DNA of 17,246 nucleotides from Kiritimatiellia bacterium (GTDB lineage Bacteria > Verrucomicrobiota > Kiritimatiellia > RFP12 > UBA1067), in assembly GCA_017547265.1 (NCBI GenBank), contig JAFYQC010000317.1, positions 1 to 17,246 of the forward strand. The letters run 5' to 3'. The first letter of the stretch is position 1. Each line of letters starts with the position of its first letter. The position numbers and the translations under genes are program-made. The notes beneath the pieces are model-generated. The model had not been told where the DNA came from and did no database searches. It was given only the letters and a program-made list of their open reading frames with translations. Shown piece by piece: positions 6,387 to 14,520 of this stretch.

Positions 6387-6498
6387 TAATTCTAACTCCT
6401 AACTACTGACTCCTGACCCCTGAGTACTGACCCCTGACCCCTGACTCCTAACTCCTAATCCTCCACTCTCCAACTCCAACTCTGAACTCCAACTCCTA
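6387..6498 (-). repeat. Heptamer repeat array between nusB and ribD
   Basis: The whole nusB-ribD gap is made of short tandem units. Read on the minus strand, heptamers TAGGAGT (four), CAGGGGT (three), CAGGAGT, CAGTACT and CAGTAGT follow a first section of hexamer-like TGGAGT and TCAGAGT units. The first unit contributes the TAG stop of nusB. The last TAGGAGT lies nine bases before the ribD GTG and acts as its Shine-Dalgarno. The pattern resembles the short tandemly repeated heptamers (STRR) known from filamentous cyanobacteria. No promoter or terminator is visible in it, so ribD is probably transcribed from the nusB promoter. Confidence 0.85.
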
Positions 6499-6927
6499 AC
6501 CTTTCGCGTACTTGTCGAGAACGGCATTGATAAGCGTCCTCGATTTGGGGGTAGAGAACCAATTGGCGAGATCGATCGCCTCGTTGATGACTACGGGCTT
6601 CGGGACGTCCGACCACTTCATCTCCCAAATGCCCATCCTGAGGACAGCACGTTCTACTGTGCCGAGGCGATAGAGATCCCATTTCGCAAGAAGCGGCACG
6701 AGTATCTCGTCTATCTCCTTTTGGTTCGCAAGGACGCCCGCTACGCGCGCTTCTGCGAAATCCTTCATCTCGCCCTTGGGGCTAGCCCTGCCCTCTTCGC
6801 TGTCGAGAGAGGAAAGCTCTTCCCAGAAGGAAACCATAAACTGCCCGACATCGTCCGGCGGATTAAGATCCGCCGCCGTCAGCATCTGAATCGCCCATTC
6901 GCGGGCCTGTCTGCGCGTAGCCGCCAT
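6496..6927 (-). CDS. nusB: NusB, transcription antitermination factor
   Basis: A 143-residue all-helical RNA-binding protein that, with NusE (S10), binds boxA RNA and supports rRNA antitermination. It begins MAATRRQAREWAIQML, the family's Arg-rich first helix. The C-terminal half has the characteristic LGTVERAVLRMGIWEMKW and VINEAIDLANWFSTPKSRTLINAVLDKYAKG. The N-terminal half carries a somewhat longer acidic middle section (about 40-60) than the E. coli protein. NusB next to riboflavin genes is a very common bacterial arrangement, and here it heads the operon. Its stop codon is part of the following repeat array. An AAGG sequence about nine bases before the ATG can serve as ribosome binding site; unlike several neighbours this message is not leaderless. 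Confidence 0.95.
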   Translation of the reverse strand: MAATRRQAREWAIQMLTAADLNPPDDVGQFMVSFWEELSSLDSEEGRASPKGEMKDFAEARVAGVLANQKEIDEILVPLLAKWDLYRLGTVERAVLRMGIWEMKWSDVPKPVVINEAIDLANWFSTPKSRTLINAVLDKYAKG

Positions 6928-6937
6928 ATCAAAGAAC

Positions 6938-6962
6938 CTTTTGGTGTATATTATACCAAAAG
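6938..6962 (-). promoter_or_regulatory. nusB-rib-his promoter within an operator-like palindrome
   Basis: The minus strand reads TTTTGGTATAAT (TATAAT at 6950-6955), an extended -10. The box lies inside a perfect inverted repeat, CTTTTGGT (6938-6945) and ACCAAAAG (6955-6962), with 9 bp between. The symmetry also creates a weaker extended -10-like sequence facing right. The centre of symmetry falls near the expected start site, a typical place for a repressor. The upstream GH-like gene ends only 30 bp away. Confidence 0.6.
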
Positions 6963-6991
6963 TTTCGGTGCGACGCTGCGTCAGACGGGCG

Positions 6992-9349
6992 CTATTTCGC
7001 CTTGATAGCGATGAGTTGGAGCGGCTTCAGCGTCTTGAACGCAAGGACGCCATTCTTCACGGGACGCGTTTTGCCGTATGCGACGAACTCAACTTCGCCT
7101 TTCGCCCCGGGTATCTTGACCTTGATGTCGCTCTTTTCCTTCCAGCCGGTGTGGACGAGCGCATAGTACTTGGCCTTGACACCGAGCTTCGAGCAGTCGA
7201 TCTCGCGGAGCACGACCTCTGGATCGGAGCAAGCGCCCTTCACGACCTTCGACGGAAGTGCGGGGAGCGCGAGGAAGTTCTGGTTGAATTCCCTGACTGG
7301 TCCGGGGAATCCACGCGTGTAGTTGGAACCCATAAGGTAGCCGAGGTTCACGGGATCGCCGTTCGCCATCGCGTTGATCTCTGCGATCATACAGGCGCGT
7401 CCGGCGTGTTCCCAGTCGGCCATCGCGTAGCCAGTGATCGGCCTCTTCTCGACTTCGCCCTTCCCGTTCTTGACGGGATTGCCGCTCGGATCGAGAAGCG
7501 GCTCGCTGTCAAAGGTTCCCTCGTTGAGGTCGTAGTGGCGTATAAGCGTCTGAGTGCCGTTGGCGTTGGCAAAGGCAGAGAAGCATTCCGGGTCGGCAAC
7601 GGTAAAGAGCGCGTGGAACGGCATGGACAGCCAAACGTTCTTGAGATCGTTGTAGTGCTCGGGGTCGCAGGCGGGCGAGGCGTGCTGCCACTCCCAGGGG
7701 CCCCAGGTTGACGCCGGTGTCCTGAGCGACTTGAGGTAGCGATGCTGCCCGACGACGCTAGGATCGTTGACGTCGACGATATTCTTGCCAGGAAGCTTCT
7801 CCTTCCAGTAGGCGAGATCATCGGTCGTCATGCTGCCGCCGTCGGCGAGAGGATAGCCTGTCTCGGAGTCGTCGTTCTCGAGAATTGAAATCGCGTTCTT
7901 GACGCCGTTCTCCTCGAGATACTTGCGGATCTCGTCCATGAACTGCGCGCGTTTCTTGCCGTACCAGGCGATGTACTTGGCGTAGAGCTGCTTGTCCTTC
8001 TTGATGTCGGCGCGCGACACGGGCTTGCCGCCATTCTCCTCCTTGGCAAAGCGCTCGCGAGTCTTGTCGGCGAAGCTGATCGCCCAGTGGCCGGGACGCG
8101 GACGCATAAGGGCGCCGACGAAAGCACCCTTGTCGACCTGGTCCTTGAAGCGGAGGATCGTGCCCTCGAGGATGTACTTGAGCTCGTCGAGCGTGTCGGG
8201 ATCGGTAATGTCGACGCGTAGCTTGCCCTCGGACCACCAGATGTGCGTATAGTTTGCACCGCGCGTCTTGCGGTCGGGCTTGTTGTCGATGTCGAGCGGT
8301 TCCGCGCGCTTCTGTGGCCCGAGCGCAAACTTGGGATCTCCCGCCGCGCCGCCATATTCGTAGTATGGCAAGATGTCGAAGCCGTACTTGTCTGCGGCAA
8401 GCGGCACGACCTTCGTCCAGAGGTTCGCGTAATATCCGTCGCACCCCCACATCCACTTGGACGACTTTCCACCAGGCTGGCCGTGCTTCCAGTGGCAATC
8501 CCAGTGCTGGTTATGGCCAAATTCGAGGAGATCCTTGCAGTAGGTGTTCTGGCCGAGAATCTTCATCGTGCGGAATTTCTGCTCGATCCAATCAAGGCCA
8601 CCGTTGCCTGGGCAAAGGTCTCCCTTGCCCATTACACCGTCGCTCATCTCCTCGCGCCAAAAGATATGGCGGCGCGGCAACGGCGCGGGAGGAAGGCTGA
8701 TTTTGGCCCACGCCGCCTTCTCGTCAATTATCTCGCAAAGCTGGATGCGCGAGACAGCGATGCCCTCTGAGGCGGGATGCCACGGGCGCTTGTATTGCGA
8801 GATTGCTATCTCGAAGCCGTCGGTCGCTATGTCGAGCTGCTGCTTTTCGCCTGTCTTGTCGGTCATGTCCTTCCCCAGATCGCGGCGGTTCGCGGCCTTC
8901 TCGCCGAGGAATGTGAGCGACGTCCACTTCTCGTACTTGCCAGACTGGGGAATCTTGAGCGACTCGGGCTTGTGGTGGACGATCGGCCCCTCGAAAGCGT
9001 CGCCGTTTGAGGCGCCTGTGGAGAACGAGCGACGCGAATTATTGCCGTAGTTACGGACATGAAACGCGCGCGGCTTGTCGTCTGGATACTCAATCACAAC
9101 GACGTATGCAGCGTTGGGCTTAAGCCCCTTGCCCTCGCCGAGACGCCAGTCAAGGTAGGACGCCGTTTCAGACTGAACCCCAAGGACGCGGCAGGGTTTC
9201 CCGAGAATCGTCTCCACACGGCTCGAGCCCTTCGGCCAGTCCACGAAACGATGATCAGACTTTGTACAGTCGATCTCGTCGACTACCTTTACGTCTCCAA
9301 AAGGCGGCAAAGCAATTGTGGCCGCGACTATCAGGGTTACAATGTCCAT
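6992..9349 (-). CDS. Exported glycosidase-like protein of unrecognised family
   Basis: 785 residues with a short N-terminal hydrophobic signal (MDIVTLIVAATIALPPFG). I do not recognise a named family. Residues about 20-215 look like a beta-sandwich of the carbohydrate-binding type. From about 225 (RRHIFWREEM) to 640 the alternation of acidic and aromatic motifs suggests a TIM barrel, with TMKILGQNTYCKDLLEFG, FDILPYYEYGGA, WWSEGKLRVDI and NAISILENDDSETGYP as possible strand ends. Residues 710-785 form a small C-terminal beta domain ending LKPLQLIAIKAK, like those closing many glycoside hydrolases. A perfect AGGAGG lies seven bases before the ATG. It follows the GH39/GH5-like gene by 45 bp and is presumably co-transcribed. 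A role in polysaccharide breakdown is inferred from this neighbour and the architecture; no catalytic pair can be assigned. Confidence 0.62.
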   Translation of the reverse strand: MDIVTLIVAATIALPPFGDVKVVDEIDCTKSDHRFVDWPKGSSRVETILGKPCRVLGVQSETASYLDWRLGEGKGLKPNAAYVVVIEYPDDKPRAFHVRNYGNNSRRSFSTGASNGDAFEGPIVHHKPESLKIPQSGKYEKWTSLTFLGEKAANRRDLGKDMTDKTGEKQQLDIATDGFEIAISQYKRPWHPASEGIAVSRIQLCEIIDEKAAWAKISLPPAPLPRRHIFWREEMSDGVMGKGDLCPGNGGLDWIEQKFRTMKILGQNTYCKDLLEFGHNQHWDCHWKHGQPGGKSSKWMWGCDGYYANLWTKVVPLAADKYGFDILPYYEYGGAAGDPKFALGPQKRAEPLDIDNKPDRKTRGANYTHIWWSEGKLRVDITDPDTLDELKYILEGTILRFKDQVDKGAFVGALMRPRPGHWAISFADKTRERFAKEENGGKPVSRADIKKDKQLYAKYIAWYGKKRAQFMDEIRKYLEENGVKNAISILENDDSETGYPLADGGSMTTDDLAYWKEKLPGKNIVDVNDPSVVGQHRYLKSLRTPASTWGPWEWQHASPACDPEHYNDLKNVWLSMPFHALFTVADPECFSAFANANGTQTLIRHYDLNEGTFDSEPLLDPSGNPVKNGKGEVEKRPITGYAMADWEHAGRACMIAEINAMANGDPVNLGYLMGSNYTRGFPGPVREFNQNFLALPALPSKVVKGACSDPEVVLREIDCSKLGVKAKYYALVHTGWKEKSDIKVKIPGAKGEVEFVAYGKTRPVKNGVLAFKTLKPLQLIAIKAK

Positions 9350-9394
9350 TTCGATGCCTCCTTGTGTCCTACCAGAAGCTGAAATCTAAGACCT

Positions 9395-12300
9395 TTACTT
9401 CTCAAGCTTGACCTTAGCCCAAGTCCACGGTTTCTTCATTAGGTTATCGCGCTTGGAGTTCGGCCAGTAGAGTTCATGCTGAGAGTTCTTGAGGTCCTCT
9501 ACGATAAGCGTGAACGAAAGCCCGATCGTCGCACCTGGCTTCATCTTATCCCAGCCCTTGAGCTGCTCGGCGGGGACGAACATCTCGGCGCGATAGCCAC
9601 GCGGCGTCTTCACTAGACCGGAGCGAGAGCCATCTGGTACGCTCCGTGATGCGCTTCCAGTCCACTTCGAGCTGACATCTTCGCCAGACTTCTTGTAGAC
9701 CTTCTGTCCCTCGCAGTTGCCCCAGTATCCGCAGAACATGGACTTGTCCTTGAGCATCGGACAGAACCACATCTGGTGGTCGAAGAGCGACCATGGCTCA
9801 TCGGCCCTGAACTTGACGCCGTCGGGAGTCGTGATCATGATTTCGAGGCAGTCGGCCGCACGCCAGAAGCTGCCGGGGTCTGCCGTAAAGCAGCGCGAGT
9901 CGTCGACATCGAGCGCTGCGACGAGTCCTTCGTCGCAGTAGGCGATGTAGACCTTAGACGGATCCTTGTCGCCGTTCGGACCGATCATGAAGCTGTTTAC
10001 GCGGTAGCGCTCGTCCCAATCCGAGAGATCGCCGTCGAACTTGATCTTCGAAAGGTCTATGCGGTGCATCGTCCAGGTGCGCGGGATGACAGGCGCATAG
10101 TCGACCTGCATGCCCTTCGAATTGACTATTGAGAGCTTCGGGTTCGCGGCACCTGTCGCCGCGGGATCTACCGGCGCGGACTTGACAAGCTTGAACGAGA
10201 GAGTCTTTGTCTCCTCTGGCTTGAGTTTGCCGGTCGTCGAGACACTCGGCTCGACCTTCCAGCCGTCCGGCATCTCCGCATTGACGGCAAAGGTCTGGTC
10301 CTCTGCGGACTGGTTAGTGACGTCGAGCGTAAATTCGCCGTCGAAATTCGCCGCCTTGGATTTCGCGTATGCCTGCGGCACAATGTCGACCTCGATGCTC
10401 ATCGTCTTCTCGACCTTGCCGTTCTTGCCGGTGACTGTGAAAGAGGTGTTGCCGCGCTTGAGGCCGGCAGGACCCGTCACGTCGAAGCCGTACGGCATCT
10501 TCTCGACCGTCCAACCCTTCGGCGGAATGACGGAGTAGTCGTACTTGTCTGGAGACGCGACCTCGACCTTTATCGCCTCTCCGCCGACGTTGCGGACATA
10601 GAAGTCGCTCTCGACATCGAGTGGGCACTGCTTGAGCCAGTCGCTGTCCTCGTCGAGGCCAACATACCACGTGGGGGCGATGTCGAGCTTGCGCGTGCCG
10701 AAAGTGCCTGTCGGCTTGAGCGTGCGGCCAAACATGTCGGTGACGAGCTCAGCCTTCTCGTCCTTGATCTCGAGGTCCGGACCGTCCTTCTTCACCTTGT
10801 ACGCGAGCGCGACGACCTTGCCCTCGGCGCGGACGATCTGCACCATGTGGTTGGGCCCGAGATTGGCCGTGCCGATATACTCGTACTTCGCCGGAATGAA
10901 AGTCCTGAGCGCGGCGAACGACGCCGCAGACGGCTTCGGGTTGCGCCTGCGGTCGAATATGCCGCAGCCGGCAAAGAAGTAGTTTGGCGTGTCTGTGTCG
11001 TCGTCATAGTACCAGTACCAAAACATCTTCTCGACGCCGTTGCCCATCGCAAGCACCCACTTGCGCTGAAGATAGGCGGCCTGCTCCCACTCGCTGACAG
11101 GCTGGCCCGCGAGAGTGTCCCAGCCCCATTCGGTGACCCATAGCTCGCGGAACTTGCCGTCGCACGTAGCGGCCTTCTTCCAGTGGCGCCACACGTCGCG
11201 CAAGTACGCGGGCTTCGCCTCGCTCATGCCGGTGTTGAGGTTCGCCTTGGAGTATTCAGGGCCGTCCTTGCCGCAGTAGCGGTGACCGTTCACGACGTCG
11301 ATGTTGCGGAAATACCCCTTCTCGACGAGCTTCTGAGACTGCTCGACGTAGATGCCGGCAAGACCAGGCGCGACGGCGCGCGCATTGGGACGAGCTGACT
11401 TGACGATGTCACCAAACGCCTGGCAGTAGCGCCCATAGCCGTCGAGCGTCTTGAACATAAGTCCGTCAGCCTCGTTGTCGAGTTCGAACGCCGTCAGCGT
11501 GTCGAAGGTTGACACGGCAAGCGCCATCTGGCGACGCCATTCCTTGTCGGGTGTGAAGCTCGGGTCATTGTCGTCTGTCGCGTCCCTCTTTACCTCGATG
11601 GCACCCATAAAACAGGGAAGCGTCTTCATCCCGACATCCTCCGCGGCCTTAACAATTTTCGGATACCACGGCCAGCCGGCGTACTTGCCGTCTCCGCGCG
11701 CACGACGCAGCCACTGGAAGTTGAACGCGTAGTCGCGCACCCATGTGAAGCCAAGACGCGCAAACTTTTCGTAACCGACATAGCCGCCGCCGTGAACGTT
11801 GATACCATAGGGCGACGCCTCCTTTTCCTCGTCGGTGAGGTCTCTCGGGCGGAGACATACGACGTAGCGGGAATTCTCCACAAACGACTTCGGGAATCCA
11901 TCGACCGCTATCTCGACCTTGTACGCGCCAGGCTCGTCGAACGGAAGCTTCACCATTTGGCTCGCGCCGTCAAGTATCTTCAGCGGCGGAATGTCGAACT
12001 TCCGCTCCTCTCCAGCTGCCGAGACGGCCTTCGCCTTAAAGGTAAGCGTCTTCTCCTCGCCAATCCAACTGCCAGCGGAAATGATGATCGCAGGCTCGCC
12101 CTCTGCGTCGAAGAACGTGTTGCCCACGACCGGATACTTCACCGAAAACTCGTATGGCCTATCGGCAACGTCTGCCATGTCGGTCCAGAGGCGGAAGTCG
12201 TACAGGTCGAGCTGACGCGTCTTAGGTGGAGAATTGCGGTCGCCCCAGTTGTTCTGCTTGACGCAGTCGAACTTCACTGGAAGCGCAATCGGTTCCTTGT

Positions 12301-12763
12301 TCTTGCCGACTGCCTCGGGGAAGGTCATCTCGAACTTCTGCCAGTTGCGCGTCAGCTGGAACTTCCCCTTGGGATCGCCTACCGGATGCATGGAAATGGA
12401 GAAGTTGTTTGTATGCGCGTCGACGAACGCAAACTCCATTCCCCACGAGTCATCGTTGCCGAGACGCGCCCAACCGGTGAACTTGACTGGCTTTCCGGGA
12501 AGGATGTTCTTCTTGAGAGAAGCATTCCAGCCGCCGAAAACGTGATCGCCGTAGCGTGTCTCAAAGCGCACCGACTTCGCCTTCGTCGGCGCATCGGACG
12601 GACGCTCGTCGAGCGTAATTACCTCGCCACCGCAAGTCACCCAAGTGCCGACTTCCCACGCATTCATCTCGGGATCGCCGATGTCGCGCGAAACGAGTTC
12701 AGAGTGCGCGACGAAAGAGGCCATGGCGGCAAGGGCCGACAGGCCGACAAGTCTACTGTTCAT
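9395..12763 (-). CDS. Secreted multidomain glycoside hydrolase (clan GH-A-like) with CBM9-type C-terminus
   Basis: 1122 residues from MNSRLVGL; GGAGAAG six bases upstream supports this start over the longer frame. The signal peptide is residues 1-20 (AHS-E cleavage). About 25-205 is a jelly-roll, carbohydrate-binding-like domain. About 315-640 is a TIM barrel: SPYGINVHGGGYVGYEKFARLGFTWVRD resembles GH39/GH5-type barrels, FELDNEADG offers the acid/base E431 after Asn, and LWVTEWGWDT the nucleophile E545. These are two glutamates at the strand-4 and strand-7 positions of clan GH-A. About 700-890 contains beta-sandwich modules. From 902, IDLSKIKFDGDLSDWDERY opens a CBM9/DOMON-like domain to the end. 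The substrate cannot be read from sequence. It lies between an FHA protein gene (36 bp) and another exported protein (45 bp). Confidence 0.8.
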   Translation of the reverse strand: MNSRLVGLSALAAMASFVAHSELVSRDIGDPEMNAWEVGTWVTCGGEVITLDERPSDAPTKAKSVRFETRYGDHVFGGWNASLKKNILPGKPVKFTGWARLGNDDSWGMEFAFVDAHTNNFSISMHPVGDPKGKFQLTRNWQKFEMTFPEAVGKNKEPIALPVKFDCVKQNNWGDRNSPPKTRQLDLYDFRLWTDMADVADRPYEFSVKYPVVGNTFFDAEGEPAIIISAGSWIGEEKTLTFKAKAVSAAGEERKFDIPPLKILDGASQMVKLPFDEPGAYKVEIAVDGFPKSFVENSRYVVCLRPRDLTDEEKEASPYGINVHGGGYVGYEKFARLGFTWVRDYAFNFQWLRRARGDGKYAGWPWYPKIVKAAEDVGMKTLPCFMGAIEVKRDATDDNDPSFTPDKEWRRQMALAVSTFDTLTAFELDNEADGLMFKTLDGYGRYCQAFGDIVKSARPNARAVAPGLAGIYVEQSQKLVEKGYFRNIDVVNGHRYCGKDGPEYSKANLNTGMSEAKPAYLRDVWRHWKKAATCDGKFRELWVTEWGWDTLAGQPVSEWEQAAYLQRKWVLAMGNGVEKMFWYWYYDDDTDTPNYFFAGCGIFDRRRNPKPSAASFAALRTFIPAKYEYIGTANLGPNHMVQIVRAEGKVVALAYKVKKDGPDLEIKDEKAELVTDMFGRTLKPTGTFGTRKLDIAPTWYVGLDEDSDWLKQCPLDVESDFYVRNVGGEAIKVEVASPDKYDYSVIPPKGWTVEKMPYGFDVTGPAGLKRGNTSFTVTGKNGKVEKTMSIEVDIVPQAYAKSKAANFDGEFTLDVTNQSAEDQTFAVNAEMPDGWKVEPSVSTTGKLKPEETKTLSFKLVKSAPVDPAATGAANPKLSIVNSKGMQVDYAPVIPRTWTMHRIDLSKIKFDGDLSDWDERYRVNSFMIGPNGDKDPSKVYIAYCDEGLVAALDVDDSRCFTADPGSFWRAADCLEIMITTPDGVKFRADEPWSLFDHQMWFCPMLKDKSMFCGYWGNCEGQKVYKKSGEDVSSKWTGSASRSVPDGSRSGLVKTPRGYRAEMFVPAEQLKGWDKMKPGATIGLSFTLIVEDLKNSQHELYWPNSKRDNLMKKPWTWAKVKLEK

Positions 12764-12798
12764 TTTCTTCTCCCGGGAATTCGAAGAATGCTCAGGAA

Positions 12799-13647
12799 TC
12801 ACGCGCCTTTGCCGGGTATCTTGAGGCCAGGCTTGATGCCGGGCTTTGGAGGAAGCTTGAGGCCAGTCGGAAGCGCGCCGGCCTTCGGCGGGAGCTTGAG
12901 ACCGGTCGGAAGCGCACCGCCCTTCTGCGGAAGCTTGAGACCTGGCTTAAGTCCAGGCTTGAGACCCGGGATTGTCGGACGGCGAAGTGCCGTCGGAGCG
13001 ACAGGCGCGGCAGGAGCGGCAGAAGCCATGGGATTTGGCACCTTGGCCGTCTTGGCGGGCGAAATGGGTTTGAGCTCCTCGACTGGCTCAAGGGGCGTAA
13101 TCGGCTCGAGAGGCGTAATCGGCTCAAGGGGCGTTACGGGTTCAAGCGGCGTTACGGGCTCGAGTTCCGCAACCGGCTCAAGCGGGGCCACCGGCTCAAG
13201 CGGGGCGACGGGTTTCACGGGCTCGACGGGTTTTACCGGAACAGTCGGTTTAGGCGCCGCGGCCGGCTTCGGCGGTTCAGCTGGTTTTACTGGCGGCGCG
13301 ACGGGCTTGGGTGGCTCAGTCGCAGTCACCGGAGCTGGCGCAGCGGACTCCTCAAATTCAAACGACGCGAGTTCCATAAGCCCGCACCTGATCGAATCTC
13401 CCTTCTCTATCTTTGTCGGGGTTTCGACCTTGACGCGGTTGCGGTAGGTGCCGTTCGTGCTACCGACGTCCTCGACATACCATGCGCCATCCTTGAAGAA
13501 GATGCGCGCATGGTGGCGTGAAAAGCCGTCCACGTTTATGGGCGCTATTGTGTTTCCGATCTCGCGACCTATTGTCACTACATCGGACGGTTCAAACGAA
13601 TACCCAAGGTATATGCCTTTAATATTGGCGATGAACTTGATTTTCAT
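12799..13647 (-). CDS. FHA-domain protein with long Pro-rich repeat tail
   Basis: 282 residues. Residues 1-95 are a forkhead-associated domain, a phosphothreonine-binding fold: VTIGRE (24-29), GFSRHHARI (41-49) and WYVEDVGSTNGTYRN (56-70) are its conserved strands and binding loops. There is no signal peptide or helix, so it should be cytoplasmic. Residues 100-148 are Pro/Ala/Lys-rich. Residues 149-196 are eight hexapeptides of the type PLEPVT. The end (228-282) repeats GLKLPPKAGALPT. Such tails are usually disordered. The acidic hexapeptides and basic C-terminal repeats give opposite charges within one tail. The start codon is 7 nt from an extended -10 box, implying a leaderless mRNA. It heads the operon with two exported glycosidase-like proteins; a link to Ser/Thr kinase signalling or secretion is inference. 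Confidence 0.9.
   Translation of the reverse strand: MKIKFIANIKGIYLGYSFEPSDVVTIGREIGNTIAPINVDGFSRHHARIFFKDGAWYVEDVGSTNGTYRNRVKVETPTKIEKGDSIRCGLMELASFEFEESAAPAPVTATEPPKPVAPPVKPAEPPKPAAAPKPTVPVKPVEPVKPVAPLEPVAPLEPVAELEPVTPLEPVTPLEPITPLEPITPLEPVEELKPISPAKTAKVPNPMASAAPAAPVAPTALRRPTIPGLKPGLKPGLKLPQKGGALPTGLKLPPKAGALPTGLKLPPKPGIKPGLKIPGKGA
12851..12945. repeat. 39-bp tandem repeat in the FHA gene
   Basis: Two full 39-bp units (12851-12889 and 12890-12928) plus a partial third (to 12945) encode the GLKLPPKAGALPT repeats. The period is a multiple of three, so copy-number change keeps the frame. Confidence 0.75.
13060..13203. repeat. 18-bp tandem repeat in the FHA gene (hexapeptide PLEPVT)
   Basis: Eight consecutive 18-bp units encode PLEPVA, PLEPVA, ELEPVT, PLEPVT, PLEPIT, PLEPIT, PLEPVE and ELKPIS. 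The pairs of identical neighbours suggest recent duplication of adjacent units. Confidence 0.8.
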
Positions 13648-13654
13648 GCCAATG

Positions 13655-13663
13655 ATTATACCA
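13655..13663 (-). promoter_or_regulatory. Extended -10 promoter of the FHA-glycosidase operon
   Basis: TGGTATAAT on the minus strand, 7 nt from the ATG at 13647 (CATTGGC between). The spacing again predicts a leaderless transcript. No convincing -35 box is seen. Confidence 0.6.
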
Positions 13664-13706
13664 CAATTTTTTCAGTCGGACAATAGGTGCGCCAAATGCT
13701 TTTGCA

Positions 13707-14513
13707 TCACGGCGTCGTCACGAAGACCTGCGCGGAGCCGCAAAGCACAAGGTCTTCGCCGGGAAGCGCAAGTGCGCTCGTTCGTTGGGGCACCTCGACG
13801 CCGTTCACCGAGAACGACCCCTCTGCGGCAAAAAGAGCGGTACTTCGCGGCGACGCAGGGATGACGAGTTCGCCGTCAAGCGCTATCTGCCTGAAGTCGA
13901 AGAAGCTGCACCTGACGTCAGTCGCCGGCTGCGGCACCGGAAGCGAATAGTCTATCGCCTCGAGAGACTTCGCGACATGGAGTTCGCGCGGCTTTCCGTC
14001 TGCGCCCACGCGGTTCCAGTCGTAGAGGCGGAACGTCGTGTCGGAACTCTGCTGGACTTCGTAGATGAGCGTGTCGTCGCCGATTGCGTGGACGAGCCCG
14101 CCGGGAATGAAAAACGCTTCACCCTTCTTCGCCTCGTGGCGGACGAGCAGTTCCTCGAAACGCCCCGACCTCACCGCCTCCTCGACGTCCTTCGGCCCGA
14201 CGCCCGGCTTGAGCCCTGCATAGATCACGCCATCCTCGAGCATCGCCCACATCTCTGTCTTCGGGTCGCCGCCGGTGAGCTTGCATGTAGTCTCGTTCGG
14301 ATGCACTTGCACCGAAAGACGCGTCTTCGCGTCTATGACTTTCACGAGAAGAGGGAAACCGGTCACAACGTCTGGAAGCCGCCTCCCCGCTTCGGCGCAG
14401 CCGTGGGAAATGACGCTCGGCCCAGCAGGATGAACGGATATCTCCCAGCTCTCCTGACCCCAAAGCGCAGGATGGATGTTTGGTTCAAATCTAAGGACAC
14501 TATCTGATTTCAT
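13707..14513 (-). CDS. manA: Mannose-6-phosphate isomerase, short class I (cupin)
   Basis: 268 residues, the short form of type I phosphomannose isomerase, which interconverts mannose 6-phosphate and fructose 6-phosphate with a Zn ion in a cupin barrel. LSVQVHPNE gives Q69 and H71, KTEMWAML gives E87, and FIPGGLVHAIG gives H142, the metal ligands; FRLYDWNR carries the conserved late Arg. WGQESWEISVHPAGPSVISHG is the family's N-terminal substrate region. I start at 14513 (MKSDSVLRFEPNIHPALWG), because an extended -10 box ends 7 nt upstream; longer starts would include the promoter. It can feed mannose released by extracellular glycan breakdown into glycolysis or supply GDP-mannose precursors. 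It is transcribed towards the FHA operon, with about 45 bp between its stop and that promoter. Confidence 0.94.
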   Translation of the reverse strand: MKSDSVLRFEPNIHPALWGQESWEISVHPAGPSVISHGCAEAGRRLPDVVTGFPLLVKVIDAKTRLSVQVHPNETTCKLTGGDPKTEMWAMLEDGVIYAGLKPGVGPKDVEEAVRSGRFEELLVRHEAKKGEAFFIPGGLVHAIGDDTLIYEVQQSSDTTFRLYDWNRVGADGKPRELHVAKSLEAIDYSLPVPQPATDVRCSFFDFRQIALDGELVIPASPRSTALFAAEGSFSVNGVEVPQRTSALALPGEDLVLCGSAQVFVTTP

Positions 14514-14520
14514 GGCCATA

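Noticed and set aside
6387..6498. Short regularly spaced repeats considered as a CRISPR array
   Set aside because: Units are 7 bp and adjacent, without unique spacers, and there are no cas genes in the window. The same applies to the GGTTG field.
3400..6990. FMN riboswitch or T-box/attenuator expected upstream of rib or his genes
   Set aside because: No leader is long enough: nusB is about 16 nt from its predicted start site and hisB is predicted leaderless. No conserved riboswitch sequence was seen.
6941..7711. Plus-strand open frame of 256 codons
   Set aside because: It is antisense to the 785-residue exported protein and starts inside the nusB promoter palindrome, with no ribosome binding site. 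Other long plus-strand frames opposite ribD and the ADP-ribosylglycohydrolase were rejected for the same reason.
11792..13447. Long plus-strand open frame of 551 codons
   Set aside because: It lies opposite the FHA and glycoside hydrolase genes, and its Gly/Ser/Thr-rich end is the antisense reading of the FHA repeats. The minus-strand proteins have clear domains, signal peptide and Shine-Dalgarno, so this is a shadow of high-GC codon use.
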